Positions 43,029 to 51,703 of a stretch of 64,000 nt of DNA are shown here, in pieces. The notes beneath the pieces are model-generated. The model was not told the origin of the DNA. It saw only the letters and a program-made list of their open reading frames with translations, and made no database searches. Positions within the stretch are counted from its first letter, which is position 1. Each line of letters opens with the position of its first letter. The DNA is from Anaerolineae bacterium. Lineage in GTDB: Bacteria > Chloroflexota > Anaerolineae > Aggregatilineales > Phototrophicaceae. Where the stretch lies: assembly GCA_022843385.1 (NCBI GenBank), contig JALHNT010000031.1, forward strand, positions 1 through 64,000, in the 5' to 3' direction. Both the position numbers and the translations under genes were made by a program.

Positions 43029-43391
43029 ATGCTGCGCTGTGGCATTGACATGATCGAAAACCGGCGGATCGAGGAGGGCATCGCCCGGCTGGGCGAACGC
43101 TTCCTCAAGCGCTTCTTCACCGAGGGCGAACGGGCTGATACCGGCGAAAAACCGCACCGGCTGGCGGCGCGGCTGGCAGGCAAGGAAGCTGTCGGCAAGG
43201 CGCTTGGCACCGGCATCGGCGACGTCAGTTGGGTTGAGATCGAAATTCGTTGTGATGAACGAGGGCGTCCGGTGCTGCACCTGCATGGCGCGGCGGCGAA
43301 GCTGGCGGCTGAGATGGGGCTGACCCAGTGGGACATCAGCCTGACACACACCGATGACTACGCGGCGGCGATGGTGGTCGCCAGCAGTTAA
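43029..43391 (+). CDS. acpS: Holo-[acyl-carrier-protein] synthase
   Basis: A 120-residue phosphopantetheinyl transferase that attaches the 4'-phosphopantetheine arm of CoA to acyl carrier protein. The magnesium-binding start 'GIDMIENRRIEEGI', the 'FFTEGER' stretch, the core 'RLAARLAGKEAVGKALGTG' near 44-62 with the catalytic Glu and Lys, and the closing 'ISLTHTDDYAAAMVVA' are all typical. AGGGA lies 10 bases before the ATG. It is the only lipid-synthesis gene here, and its place between the TIR gene and a transporter is incidental or unexplained. Confidence 0.94.
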   Translation: MLRCGIDMIENRRIEEGIARLGERFLKRFFTEGERADTGEKPHRLAARLAGKEAVGKALGTGIGDVSWVEIEIRCDERGRPVLHLHGAAAKLAAEMGLTQWDISLTHTDDYAAAMVVASS

Positions 43392-43625
43392 AGATCTGCT
43401 CAGAATTTAGCCACAGGCATGAGTATCCGCTAAAGATGAGTGGAAATGGACAGCCAGGTTGTGATAAGTTGATGACGCAGCGGTTGATATTCTGTGCATT
43501 CTGATGATTGCCAGCCACCCGGTGCGGAAGGTACAAATGAACCTGCCCCAGCCGATGGAGAAAATGACCACTGCATTTGCTCCGCCTTTCGGTTTTCCAA
43601 TCTGAACCAATCTAAGGGAGTCAAT

Positions 43626-44915
43626 ATGTCAAAAGCCTTGCGTTTAGTTGTATTCCTGGCGTTGTTCTCGGCGCTGGCCTTGAGCCTCAGCACCACCTTC
43701 GCCCAGGACAGCCTGACCATTTGGACCAAATACAACTCCGCCAGCCCACAGAATGTGCAGGATGAGTGGATGGCCGCGCTGATCGCCGAGTATCAGGCTG
43801 ACCAGGGCGTCGCCATCAACAACGTTACCCGCCCCTTCGATACCATCAATGTTGATCTGAACCTGGCGCTCCTGGCCGGCGGTGATGTACCGGATCTGTC
43901 GTATGTCGATGCCAACCAGCTCAGCCCCTTCGCCATCAATGGCACGCTGATGGATCTGACCGAGTTCGTCAACAGCGCCCCCTGGAAGGATGATCTCAGC
44001 CCATCGGCCCTGGCGGCCTGCACCGCGCCCGATGGACAAATTCTCTGCATTCCGACCGTCACTCAGGGTACGCTGATGTACTACTGGACAGCGGCCTTCC
44101 CGGAGGGTTTCGACGGCAGCCTGCAAGGACTGGCGGCCAACACCAGCACCGAATACTGGTTCACCGCCAAGAACTCCGAACTCTTTGGTTTCGATGTGTT
44201 CATTTACCCGCTGCTGAGCAGCTTTGGCGTCACCTTCGCCAATGAAGATGGCACCGCTAACTGGGCCACGCCGGAAGCCGTTGCCGCTATCGAGGCGATT
44301 CGCCAGCTTCATGCCGATAACCGCCTGCCGGAGACTTCGCTCGGCACCGGCTTTGATTTCGAGAATGCCTTCAAGGATGGCACGGCGGGTGCTTTCGTGG
44401 CCGGCTCATGGTCGTATGTCTTCCTGAACCCGATTACGTCGCCCGATGGCACCGAGTTCCCGGCTGATTCGACAGCAGTCGCTACGGCGCTGGAAGCTGG
44501 TGCGCTGGCCTTTGCCCCGCCGCTGCACAATGAAGGCGGCACACCGCGCAGCTATATTAACGTTAATGGCTGGGCTATCCCGCTGGATTCACCCAATGCG
44601 GATGCGGCGATGGCCTTCATCAACTGGCACATGACCACCGCCCGCAATGTGACCTATGCTGCTTCTTATGGTGGTCTGCCCACGCTGAACTCGGGTCTGG
44701 AAGCAGAGGAGTTCAAGACGCCCTACTGGGAAGGTGTCTCGGCCATCCTGAATGAATACGGCGCAGCCACCCCACCCTTCTTCGATTACAACTCGGCGGC
44801 GCGCAAGTTCGCTGATGTGGTGGTTGATCTGATCCAGAACCCGGATAAGGATATTCTGGAAGCACTCACGGCGGCCCAGGAAGAATACAACGCCGAGGTC
44901 GCAGCGGCGCGTTAA
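43626..44915 (+). CDS. ABC transporter substrate-binding protein (sugar type)
   Basis: A 429-residue exported binding protein of the family 1 (maltose/glycerol-phosphate) type. A signal peptide (about 1-26, ending TTFAQ) has no lipobox cysteine, so it is probably secreted or held by another anchor. The mature part begins 'DSLTIWTKYNSASPQN' and has the hallmarks 'LLAGGDVPDLSYVDANQ', 'GTAGAFVAGSWSY' and the late 'NGWAIPLDSPNADAAMAFI' (core NGWAIPLDSPN). The start is fixed by AAGGGAG before the ATG at 43626. The permease genes follow; the sugar is unknown. Confidence 0.92.
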   Translation: MSKALRLVVFLALFSALALSLSTTFAQDSLTIWTKYNSASPQNVQDEWMAALIAEYQADQGVAINNVTRPFDTINVDLNLALLAGGDVPDLSYVDANQLSPFAINGTLMDLTEFVNSAPWKDDLSPSALAACTAPDGQILCIPTVTQGTLMYYWTAAFPEGFDGSLQGLAANTSTEYWFTAKNSELFGFDVFIYPLLSSFGVTFANEDGTANWATPEAVAAIEAIRQLHADNRLPETSLGTGFDFENAFKDGTAGAFVAGSWSYVFLNPITSPDGTEFPADSTAVATALEAGALAFAPPLHNEGGTPRSYINVNGWAIPLDSPNADAAMAFINWHMTTARNVTYAASYGGLPTLNSGLEAEEFKTPYWEGVSAILNEYGAATPPFFDYNSAARKFADVVVDLIQNPDKDILEALTAAQEEYNAEVAAAR

Positions 44916-45045
44916 CCATTCATTCTCCACAGGGGTGATGCCCCATCACCTCATTGCATGATGCGTGACATAAGGGCGCGGCAGGTCTGCGCCCTTGCGT
45001 TATAATCCCGTCATACAGACGGTCGGTCGTCAGGGAAATCCCACT

Positions 45046-45969
45046 ATGACAAGCACCCAAACCTTACTGGCAGCCCGCAACCGCCCCTGGGCCAGTCGCT
45101 TCAACCTGTTCTCAAGTCGTTTCATCCCGCTGTGGTTTCTACTGCCAGCCATGCTGGTGCTGCTGGTGTTACAGGTCTATCCAACCCTGTTCGCCTTCTA
45201 CCTGAGTCTGACGCGACAGCGGCGCGGCGCGTTTGAATTCGTCGGACTGGTCAACTTCGAGCTGCTGATCGGCAACAGCACCTTCGACGAAAGTCTGATC
45301 CGCACCCTGATCTTTGCCGGTTGGTATCTGGTGCTGACGGTCGGGCTGGGTTTACTGATCGCGCTGCTCATCAACCGCCGCGTCAGGTTTTCAGGCTGGT
45401 ATCTGGTGGTGATCTTCATCCCCTGGGTGCTGTCGGATGTGGTGGCCGGGACGATGTGGCGCTGGATGTTCCTGGAAGACTACGGCCTGCTGCAAGAATG
45501 GCTGCGCCCGATCCTCGGCGACTCGATCTATATCAGTCCATCCGGCGCGATGGGTATCGTCATCGTGGCTTCGGTCTGGCGGGCGGTGGCTTTCACCGTC
45601 GTCCTGTTCCTGGGCGCGTTGCAAACGGTGCCAAAAGAGGTCGAGGAAAGCGCAGCACTGGATGGCGCCAACCGGCTGCAAAACTTCCTCTACATCATTT
45701 TCCCCCTCATCCGTCAGACGTTTCTGGTGGCGGTGCTGCTGACCAGCATTCGCAGCATCAACAGCGTCGGCCTGATCCTGGCGACGACACGCGGCGGGCC
45801 AGGCTTCTCGACCACTACCGCTTCGGTCTTTCTCTATCGGGTAGCCTGGGGCGATGCCAACTTCGCGCGTGGGGCAGCCGTCTCGGTGCTGCTGTTCATC
45901 GTCAACGTCATCATCACCATCGTTTACCTGCGCCTGATTACCGGGCGGAATGAGGAGAAAACCACATGA
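45046..45969 (+). CDS. ABC transporter permease, MalF/UgpA type
   Basis: A 307-residue inner membrane protein with six predicted helices. The binding-protein-dependent transport signature lies at about 200-222 ('EESAALDGANRLQNFLYIIFP', the EAA loop that contacts the ATPase). 'FYLSLTRQRRGAFEFVGL' and 'GTMWRWMFLEDYGLLQEWL' are typical of the UgpA branch (cores quoted partially). AGGGAAATCCC precedes the ATG at 45046, and a TATAAT box lies near 45000, so a promoter before this gene is possible. It is coupled to the next permease by a 4-bp overlap. Confidence 0.92.
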   Translation: MTSTQTLLAARNRPWASRFNLFSSRFIPLWFLLPAMLVLLVLQVYPTLFAFYLSLTRQRRGAFEFVGLVNFELLIGNSTFDESLIRTLIFAGWYLVLTVGLGLLIALLINRRVRFSGWYLVVIFIPWVLSDVVAGTMWRWMFLEDYGLLQEWLRPILGDSIYISPSGAMGIVIVASVWRAVAFTVVLFLGALQTVPKEVEESAALDGANRLQNFLYIIFPLIRQTFLVAVLLTSIRSINSVGLILATTRGGPGFSTTTASVFLYRVAWGDANFARGAAVSVLLFIVNVIITIVYLRLITGRNEEKTT

Positions 45970-46817
45970 CCAGCACGATGGTGCGTAGCAAAACCGAAAA
46001 ACGCCTGGAATTCCTCAGCACCCACGCCATTCTCTTGTGCATTGCGCTGGTCTTCATCTTCCCGGTCTTCTATACGCTGATGACCTCGCTTAAGTCCAAG
46101 GGCGATGTCCTGACCAGTCCGCCTACAATTCTGCCGCGCGAGTGGTCATTAGAAGCCTATGATACCGTCATCAACGGCAGCAACATGGTGCGAGTATATC
46201 TGCCCAATTCGTTCATCAACTCGTTCTTCTCGTCGCTGCTCATCATGCCGCTGGCCGGGCTGGCGGCCTATACCTTCTCGCGCTACAAGTTTCGCGGCAG
46301 CCGCCTGTTGGAAATCTTCATCCTGGGGCTGATGATGATCCCCGGCCTGACCAACCTGATTCCGCTGTACCGCATGGCGAGCGACTGGGATCTGCTCAAC
46401 ACCAACCAGATCATGATTATGGTCTACACCGCCGGCGGCCTACCCTTCAGCATCTGGATTGTGCGCGCCTTTTTCGACTCGATCCCGCGCGAACTGGAAG
46501 AAGCCGCGCTGATCGATGGCTGTTCCCCATTCGGGGCATTGTGGCGGGTTATCGTGCCGTTGGCCGCGCCCGGCTTGCTGGCAGCCTTCCTGCTCAACTT
46601 CGTCGATACCTGGAATGAATTCCTGGCAGCCGTCGTGCTGGCGGTGCAAGACAAGACAGCGACAGTAGGCTTATACGATTTCCAATCTTCATTCGAGATC
46701 GCCTATAACGTCTGGGCTGCCGCATCCATCGTGATCGTCATCCCGGTGCTGGTGGTCTTCCTGGCGCTGCGGAATACCTTCTTCAACGCCATGCTGGAAG
46801 GTGCGCTCAAGGGGTGA
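45966..46817 (+). CDS. ABC transporter permease, MalG/UgpE type
   Basis: A 283-residue partner permease with six helices. The EAA loop is 'EEAALIDGCSPFGALWRVIVP' near 177-197, with the usual 'PRELEEAALIDG' start, and 'LMMIPGLTNLIPLYRMAS' is typical. Its ATG overlaps the stop of the first permease (ATGA), so the two are translated together and form the heterodimeric channel. It is the last gene of the importer cluster; a 107-base gap follows before the SDR gene. Confidence 0.93.
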   Translation: MTSTMVRSKTEKRLEFLSTHAILLCIALVFIFPVFYTLMTSLKSKGDVLTSPPTILPREWSLEAYDTVINGSNMVRVYLPNSFINSFFSSLLIMPLAGLAAYTFSRYKFRGSRLLEIFILGLMMIPGLTNLIPLYRMASDWDLLNTNQIMIMVYTAGGLPFSIWIVRAFFDSIPRELEEAALIDGCSPFGALWRVIVPLAAPGLLAAFLLNFVDTWNEFLAAVVLAVQDKTATVGLYDFQSSFEIAYNVWAAASIVIVIPVLVVFLALRNTFFNAMLEGALKG

Positions 46818-46924
46818 AACCCGGCTGTACCGCTGCTCGGTATATCCATCGCATTTGTGAGGCACAAGCATCCGATGTTACCTTTACTTCACTTATACCA
46901 TAATCGGGCTGACAGGAGGCTGGG

Positions 46925-47707
46925 ATGGAGTTAGGGTTGAAGGGCAAAGTGGCGCTGGTATCCGCAGGGAGTAAAGGGCTGGGTTTTGGCGTGGCACGGG
47001 CGCTGGCGGCTGATGGGGCACGAGTGTCCATATGTAGCCGCGGCAGTGCGAATGTGGACGCAGCGGTACAGAAACTCATCGCTGAGACAGGGGCAGAAGT
47101 GATCGGCACAGCCTGTGATGTCACCCAGGCCGAGGCAATCCAGGGATGGGTAGATCAGACCGCCACCCGCTGGGGCGCGATTGATGCGCTGCTGGTGAAT
47201 GCTGGCGGCCCTCCCGGTGGGTTGGCACTCGATATGACGGATGCCCAATGGCAGGCAGCCTTCGAACTAACGCTTCTGAGTTCAGTCCGCATGATCCGGG
47301 CCACTGTGCCACACATGACCAATGGTGGGTCAATTCTGACGATCACGTCTTCCTCTATCCGCGAGCCAATTGAACGACTCGGACTTTCTACGGTCATGCG
47401 ATCGGGGGTGGCCGGGCTGGTCAAGACGCTGGCTGATGAGCTAGCTGGAAAATCGATCCGGGTCAACAATCTGATCCCAGGTCGCATTGAAACCGAACGT
47501 GTGGCACAGTTGGATCAGGCAGCGGCAACACGCAGCGGTAAATCGGTCGAAGAAGTGCGGGCACAGAGCATCGCCAAGATTCCACTGGGAAGGCTGGGGA
47601 CGATAGACGATTTTGGTGCGGCCGGCGCATTCCTGCTTTCCCCGGCAGCGGCCTATATCACTGGCGCGACCCTGCGGGTGGATGGTGGGATGATGCGCTC
47701 GATCTGA
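46925..47707 (+). CDS. Short-chain dehydrogenase/reductase with divergent active site
   Basis: A 260-residue Rossmann-fold protein. The cofactor motif is 'VALVSAGSKGLGFGVARAL' (GxxxGxG), and 'LLVNAGGPPGG' replaces the usual NNAG. The catalytic Ser region is 'ILTITSSSIREPIERLGLS', but the Tyr-x-x-x-Lys pair is missing: 'LSTVMRSGVAGLVKTLADE' stands there instead. The C-terminal 'YITGATLRVDGGMM' is normal. Similar SDRs lacking Tyr/Lys exist and may use another residue or be non-catalytic. AGGAGG precedes the ATG. Confidence 0.87.
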   Translation: MELGLKGKVALVSAGSKGLGFGVARALAADGARVSICSRGSANVDAAVQKLIAETGAEVIGTACDVTQAEAIQGWVDQTATRWGAIDALLVNAGGPPGGLALDMTDAQWQAAFELTLLSSVRMIRATVPHMTNGGSILTITSSSIREPIERLGLSTVMRSGVAGLVKTLADELAGKSIRVNNLIPGRIETERVAQLDQAAATRSGKSVEEVRAQSIAKIPLGRLGTIDDFGAAGAFLLSPAAAYITGATLRVDGGMMRSI

Positions 47708-47727
47708 TACAACGTCTGAACCTCATC

Positions 47728-47760
47728 GTGCAGGGGCAACCTGTCGGGTTAACCCTGCAC
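47728..47760. repeat. Intergenic hairpin after the SDR gene
   Basis: GTGCAGGG at 47728-47735 pairs with CCCTGCAC at 47753-47760, and inner AACC/GGTT bases extend the stem. No T-tract follows, so it may be a 3' stabiliser, a factor-dependent stop or a dispersed palindromic element. Confidence 0.5.
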
Positions 47761-47841
47761 AAACGCCATCAACTGCCCATTGCGCGTCCGAGCGATTTCG
47801 GATAACGTGTAGGCTCTTCCGATCAAGCAGGAGCCCTGATC

Positions 47842-49257
47842 TTGAACCGTCTATCGCTTTTCTCTGTTTTGCTGCTGAGCCTCATCTTCAGTGCCTGCAG
47901 TGGCGCACCGAATGCCGCGACCATGGTCGCTGAAACCCAGTCAGCCGGCCTCAGCATATCGCAAACCCAGACCGCCGCCCCCACCCCCACCCCCCTGCCC
48001 ACGCTCGCCCCCGGCGTCTCCAGCCCCGGCGAACCCGCTGCCGCGGCTCAGTCCGCTGCTGCCGGTACGGTCGCTGCCGATGCCCAGACCGCAGCAGAGC
48101 TTTGTGATGCTGCGCCGGCAGCAGAACCCACTACCCGCACCTACACCCAGGCCGAACAGGTGTTGCAGCCAGATGCCGATTATTACGCCATCTTCTGCAC
48201 CGCCGCCGGGCCGGTCTATGTCGACTTGCTGGAAGACGAGACACCGATCACTGTCAATAACCTGGTGTTCCTGGCGGAGAACGATTACTACAACAACACT
48301 ACCTTCCATCGCGTCCTCAAGAACCCGCCCTTCATGGCACAGGGCGGCGACCCGGAGGGCACCGGCATGGGTGGCCCTGGCTATACCTTCGCCGATGAAT
48401 TCGTGCCGACGCTGAACTTCGACCGTCCCGGTTTGCTGGCGATGGCGAACAGCGGCCCAGCCACCAACGGAAGCCAGTTCTTCATCACCTATGTGCCGAC
48501 GACGCATCTGAACCAGCGTCACACCATCTTTGGTCGGGTGCTGGAAGGTATGACCAATCTCAACAACTTAACGGAACGCGATCCGCAGTTGAGCCCAACC
48601 GAGCCGGGTCCGGCGCTCAAGACCATCCTTATCCTCACCGACCCATCCCAGGTGCGCCTGAGCGAGAAGACACCACCTGCTCGTGAAGCGGTGGTACAGG
48701 CGCTGGATGGGGTTGATGCGCTGATTGGGCCGGAAGTCACGGCGCTGCTGACCAATCAGAAGGCCAATTACACCACTGAAGAGGCCGTCGCAGCCGCGCC
48801 GGAAACTGCCCGCGAAACGCTGCGAACCCTGTTCACCACTCATAACCACCAGTACGAAGTCAGCAGCCGTCTGGAAAACACCGGCTGCGACCGAGAAACG
48901 ATTGGCTTCCTGGCTGCCGGCTACACCCTTGACCTGTATGCCTCTCCTGCTGATGCCAGTGCTGCCATCGCTGATCCGGCTATGGCTCAGTTTCAGACCG
49001 AACGCGGCTATGACCAGTCCGTCACCTCGACGTTGTTGCCCGCTCCCGTGTTCTTCCGCGAAGTTACCGTGTGTGATGCGCCAGCCATCAATGCCGTCAG
49101 CTACTGGCAGCGTGGCGCCTTTGTGGCAACCGCCGAAGTAACGCTGCCGCGCAACAGCAACGGCGTCGATAGCCTGGATCGCGTCCTGCTGGAATTCACC
49201 GGCGGTCAGATTTATGAGCCGCTGCTGGCCGACATCTTCTATTGGGATATTCAGTAA
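47842..49257 (+). CDS. Cyclophilin-type peptidyl-prolyl isomerase lipoprotein
   Basis: The protein has 471 residues, starting at TTG 47842 with AGGAG upstream. A lipoprotein signal ends in the lipobox 'LIFSAC' (Cys19). A Thr/Pro/Ala linker runs to about residue 95. The cyclophilin domain covers about 115-270: 'YVDLLEDETPITVNNLVFLA', 'TTFHRVLKNPPFMAQGGDP' with the catalytic Arg, 'GLLAMANSGPATNGSQFFIT' (core ANSGPATNGSQFFIT) and 'HTIFGRVLEGM'. A C-terminal domain of unknown type (about 285-471, four cysteines) follows. It is an extracytoplasmic foldase; the C-terminal domain may select clients. Confidence 0.9.
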   Translation: MNRLSLFSVLLLSLIFSACSGAPNAATMVAETQSAGLSISQTQTAAPTPTPLPTLAPGVSSPGEPAAAAQSAAAGTVAADAQTAAELCDAAPAAEPTTRTYTQAEQVLQPDADYYAIFCTAAGPVYVDLLEDETPITVNNLVFLAENDYYNNTTFHRVLKNPPFMAQGGDPEGTGMGGPGYTFADEFVPTLNFDRPGLLAMANSGPATNGSQFFITYVPTTHLNQRHTIFGRVLEGMTNLNNLTERDPQLSPTEPGPALKTILILTDPSQVRLSEKTPPAREAVVQALDGVDALIGPEVTALLTNQKANYTTEEAVAAAPETARETLRTLFTTHNHQYEVSSRLENTGCDRETIGFLAAGYTLDLYASPADASAAIADPAMAQFQTERGYDQSVTSTLLPAPVFFREVTVCDAPAINAVSYWQRGAFVATAEVTLPRNSNGVDSLDRVLLEFTGGQIYEPLLADIFYWDIQ

Positions 49258-49425
49258 CCGGTTCCTCTCTAAGTTATCTCCAGTCCCCGCCTGCTCTGGG
49301 CGGGGATTGAGCATTTCAGCTCTGCCGCCTGCCCCAATCATTTCTTACGCTTTGGCTTGACGAAATTCATATATGATGAGGAAAGGAAGGGACGGATCGA
49401 CTCCCGTTATTAGGTATGCAAGCGT

Positions 49426-51699
49426 ATGATGCCTGATCTATTTAAACTGATCGAACGACAGAGCACCGCCAGCGCGGAATTGAGCGGCTGTGAGACTTTC
49501 CCCCAGATCGCTGAGGTGGCAGCGCGCTACCTGCTCAGCGCCAGCAACCAGTTCATCACGCTCAGTCTGGCTGATTATCATCCCGATGGTCGGCTGGCAC
49601 GGCTGCAGGTAGTCGCCAGCGCCAACCGCGAACGCGTCTTCCTGGCCGACGGGATGGTCGAGGTTCAGGCCGCTGACCTACCCATCTTTGAAGCGGTCAT
49701 TAATCGTGCTGAACCTCGGCTGATTGCTGATGTCTCTCACGAGGCTGACCTGCCGGACACGCTGCGCCAGTGGTTCGCAACCTTCAAAATCCAGTCGCTG
49801 GCACTGCTTCCAATGTGCTTCCAGGGACATGTTATTGGGCTGTTGGGCATCAACAGTACTGATCAGCCAGTGACGATGAGCAAGGCCGAAAGCCAGTTAT
49901 TCCAGGGGTTTGTCGCCCAGGTCAGCGCCCAGGTACAGGCGGCTAATCTGATCCAGCAGCCCTATCGTCAACCACTGGAACAGCAGGTCAGCAACCTCAA
50001 GGCTATCAGCCAGATCACCGAAATAATTATCAGCGCCCATGATGAGCAGACGCTGCTCGACCAGGTGAGTGAGTCGCTGGTACGTCTGCTGCCTATCGAT
50101 CACTGTGGCATCCTGCTGGCGACCGCAGGCGATGAATTTGGAGTCGTCGCCAGCGAATACCCCGATCACCAGGCACGCGGCGTCAAAATACCGGTGAAGG
50201 ACAATCCAGCCTGGAACGCGATCGTCGCCAATGACTTTCAACCGTTGGTGCTTCATGACTTACAGAAAGATGAGCGCGTCGAACCCGCTACCCGCGAAAC
50301 CTCGCAGCGGCTTGGAATTCACGCGATGGCAATCCTGCCCATTGTGGTGGAGCGCCAGATTGTGGGCGGCGTCGGTCTGGACATTTACAGCCCTGATCGT
50401 TCAATCACGCCTGATATGGTTGAAGTTGCACAAATCATTACCGCTCAGTTGAATGTCAGCCTGCGCAACCTGCGCCTGCTGAAGGAAGTTCAGTACAGTG
50501 CGGAACAATTAACCGGACAGGTTGACCTGCTCAAACAGCTCAATCAGATGGTGGCTGAATTGAACACCATGCCGGATCGTGATCAATTGCTACGCGAGAG
50601 CTGTCAAAAACTATGCCAACTCCTCCAGGCCGATCATGTCGGTGTGGTGCTGGCAGATGAACCCAACGGCACCTGGGGGACAGTGGTCAGCGAATACCCC
50701 AATCGCCAGACAGTAGGTGAACGGTTGAATCTGACTGAAAATCCGGTACATCGGCATAACCTCCGACACCCACATCAGCCCTTCGTCATCAATCACATCA
50801 GCCAGAATGCTGATTTCGGCCCAGACATCAAAGGATTACTGGAACGAATCAGCGTCCATTCTATCGCTATCCTGCCGCTGATGCTGGGCGATACGATACT
50901 GGGGTCGGTCGGGGTCGATATGTATAACGACGAGCGCGTCTTCACTCCGGATATGGTGGAAGTTGCACAGTCTTTCACCAATCAGATCGCGATTGTGATG
51001 GAGAATCTCCGGCTGCTGCACGAGGCCGAACGACGTGCTCAACAGCTCCAGCATGTCAACACCTTCAGCCAATCAGTTCAGTCAACCTTCGATCTGGGTC
51101 ATATCCTTCAAGCAATGTTGACTGAAAGCCAGGCCATGCTGCCCAACAACCAGATCAGCATCCTGCTTCATGATCCAGTTGAAGGTCAGCTTAGAACCGT
51201 CGCACAAGCCAGCGACAACGAAATTCGGCTGTCGCTCACAAACCGCGAAACGGTGCCAATGGATGGTCCGCTCGCACGCGTCTGGAAGGATCTACAACCA
51301 GTCTACTTGCCTGATCTGCGTGAGGTTGCAGCCGGATTAGATGCCGGCATCACAATGCGTTCGTGGCTGCTGGTACCGTTGGTGGCACGTGGACGTCCTC
51401 TAGGGGTAGTGAGTGTAGGTGCAGATCGTCCCCATGCCTATTCGCCAGTGGACATCAGTGTGTTTTCGCAGATGGCTAATCAATTGGCGAGCATCATTGA
51501 AAGTGTGGATGTGTATCAGCAGAGTGTCCGTGTGGCCCGCAATGAATCGCTGGTGAACGAGATTTCCAGCCAGCTTCAGCGCCAGATGGACATCAATAGC
51601 ATGATGCAGATCACAGCCGAAGAGCTAGGCAAGGCGCTGGGAGCACGGCGAGCACGCATTCGCTTAGGCGTCAGTCCGCAGCAGGATGAGGAAGTTTAA
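49426..51699 (+). CDS. Multi-GAF sensory protein without output domain (array gene 1)
   Basis: A 757-residue soluble protein made of four GAF modules: about 20-165, 190-350 ('LLPIDHCGILLATAGDEFG'), 365-535 (a near copy of the second: 'LLQADHVGVVLADEPNGTWG') and 545-700. Modules two and three share the end pattern 'DMVEVAQ.....I....NLRLL.E'. The last 50 residues ('NESLVNEISSQLQRQMDINS ... LGARRARIRLG') form a GAF beginning that stops after the first strands. There is no kinase, GGDEF or DNA-binding domain. The start may be at 49426 or the adjacent ATG at 49429. It is first of a six-gene same-strand cluster. Confidence 0.85.
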   Translation: MMPDLFKLIERQSTASAELSGCETFPQIAEVAARYLLSASNQFITLSLADYHPDGRLARLQVVASANRERVFLADGMVEVQAADLPIFEAVINRAEPRLIADVSHEADLPDTLRQWFATFKIQSLALLPMCFQGHVIGLLGINSTDQPVTMSKAESQLFQGFVAQVSAQVQAANLIQQPYRQPLEQQVSNLKAISQITEIIISAHDEQTLLDQVSESLVRLLPIDHCGILLATAGDEFGVVASEYPDHQARGVKIPVKDNPAWNAIVANDFQPLVLHDLQKDERVEPATRETSQRLGIHAMAILPIVVERQIVGGVGLDIYSPDRSITPDMVEVAQIITAQLNVSLRNLRLLKEVQYSAEQLTGQVDLLKQLNQMVAELNTMPDRDQLLRESCQKLCQLLQADHVGVVLADEPNGTWGTVVSEYPNRQTVGERLNLTENPVHRHNLRHPHQPFVINHISQNADFGPDIKGLLERISVHSIAILPLMLGDTILGSVGVDMYNDERVFTPDMVEVAQSFTNQIAIVMENLRLLHEAERRAQQLQHVNTFSQSVQSTFDLGHILQAMLTESQAMLPNNQISILLHDPVEGQLRTVAQASDNEIRLSLTNRETVPMDGPLARVWKDLQPVYLPDLREVAAGLDAGITMRSWLLVPLVARGRPLGVVSVGADRPHAYSPVDISVFSQMANQLASIIESVDVYQQSVRVARNESLVNEISSQLQRQMDINSMMQITAEELGKALGARRARIRLGVSPQQDEEV

Positions 51700-51703
51700 C
51701 AAT

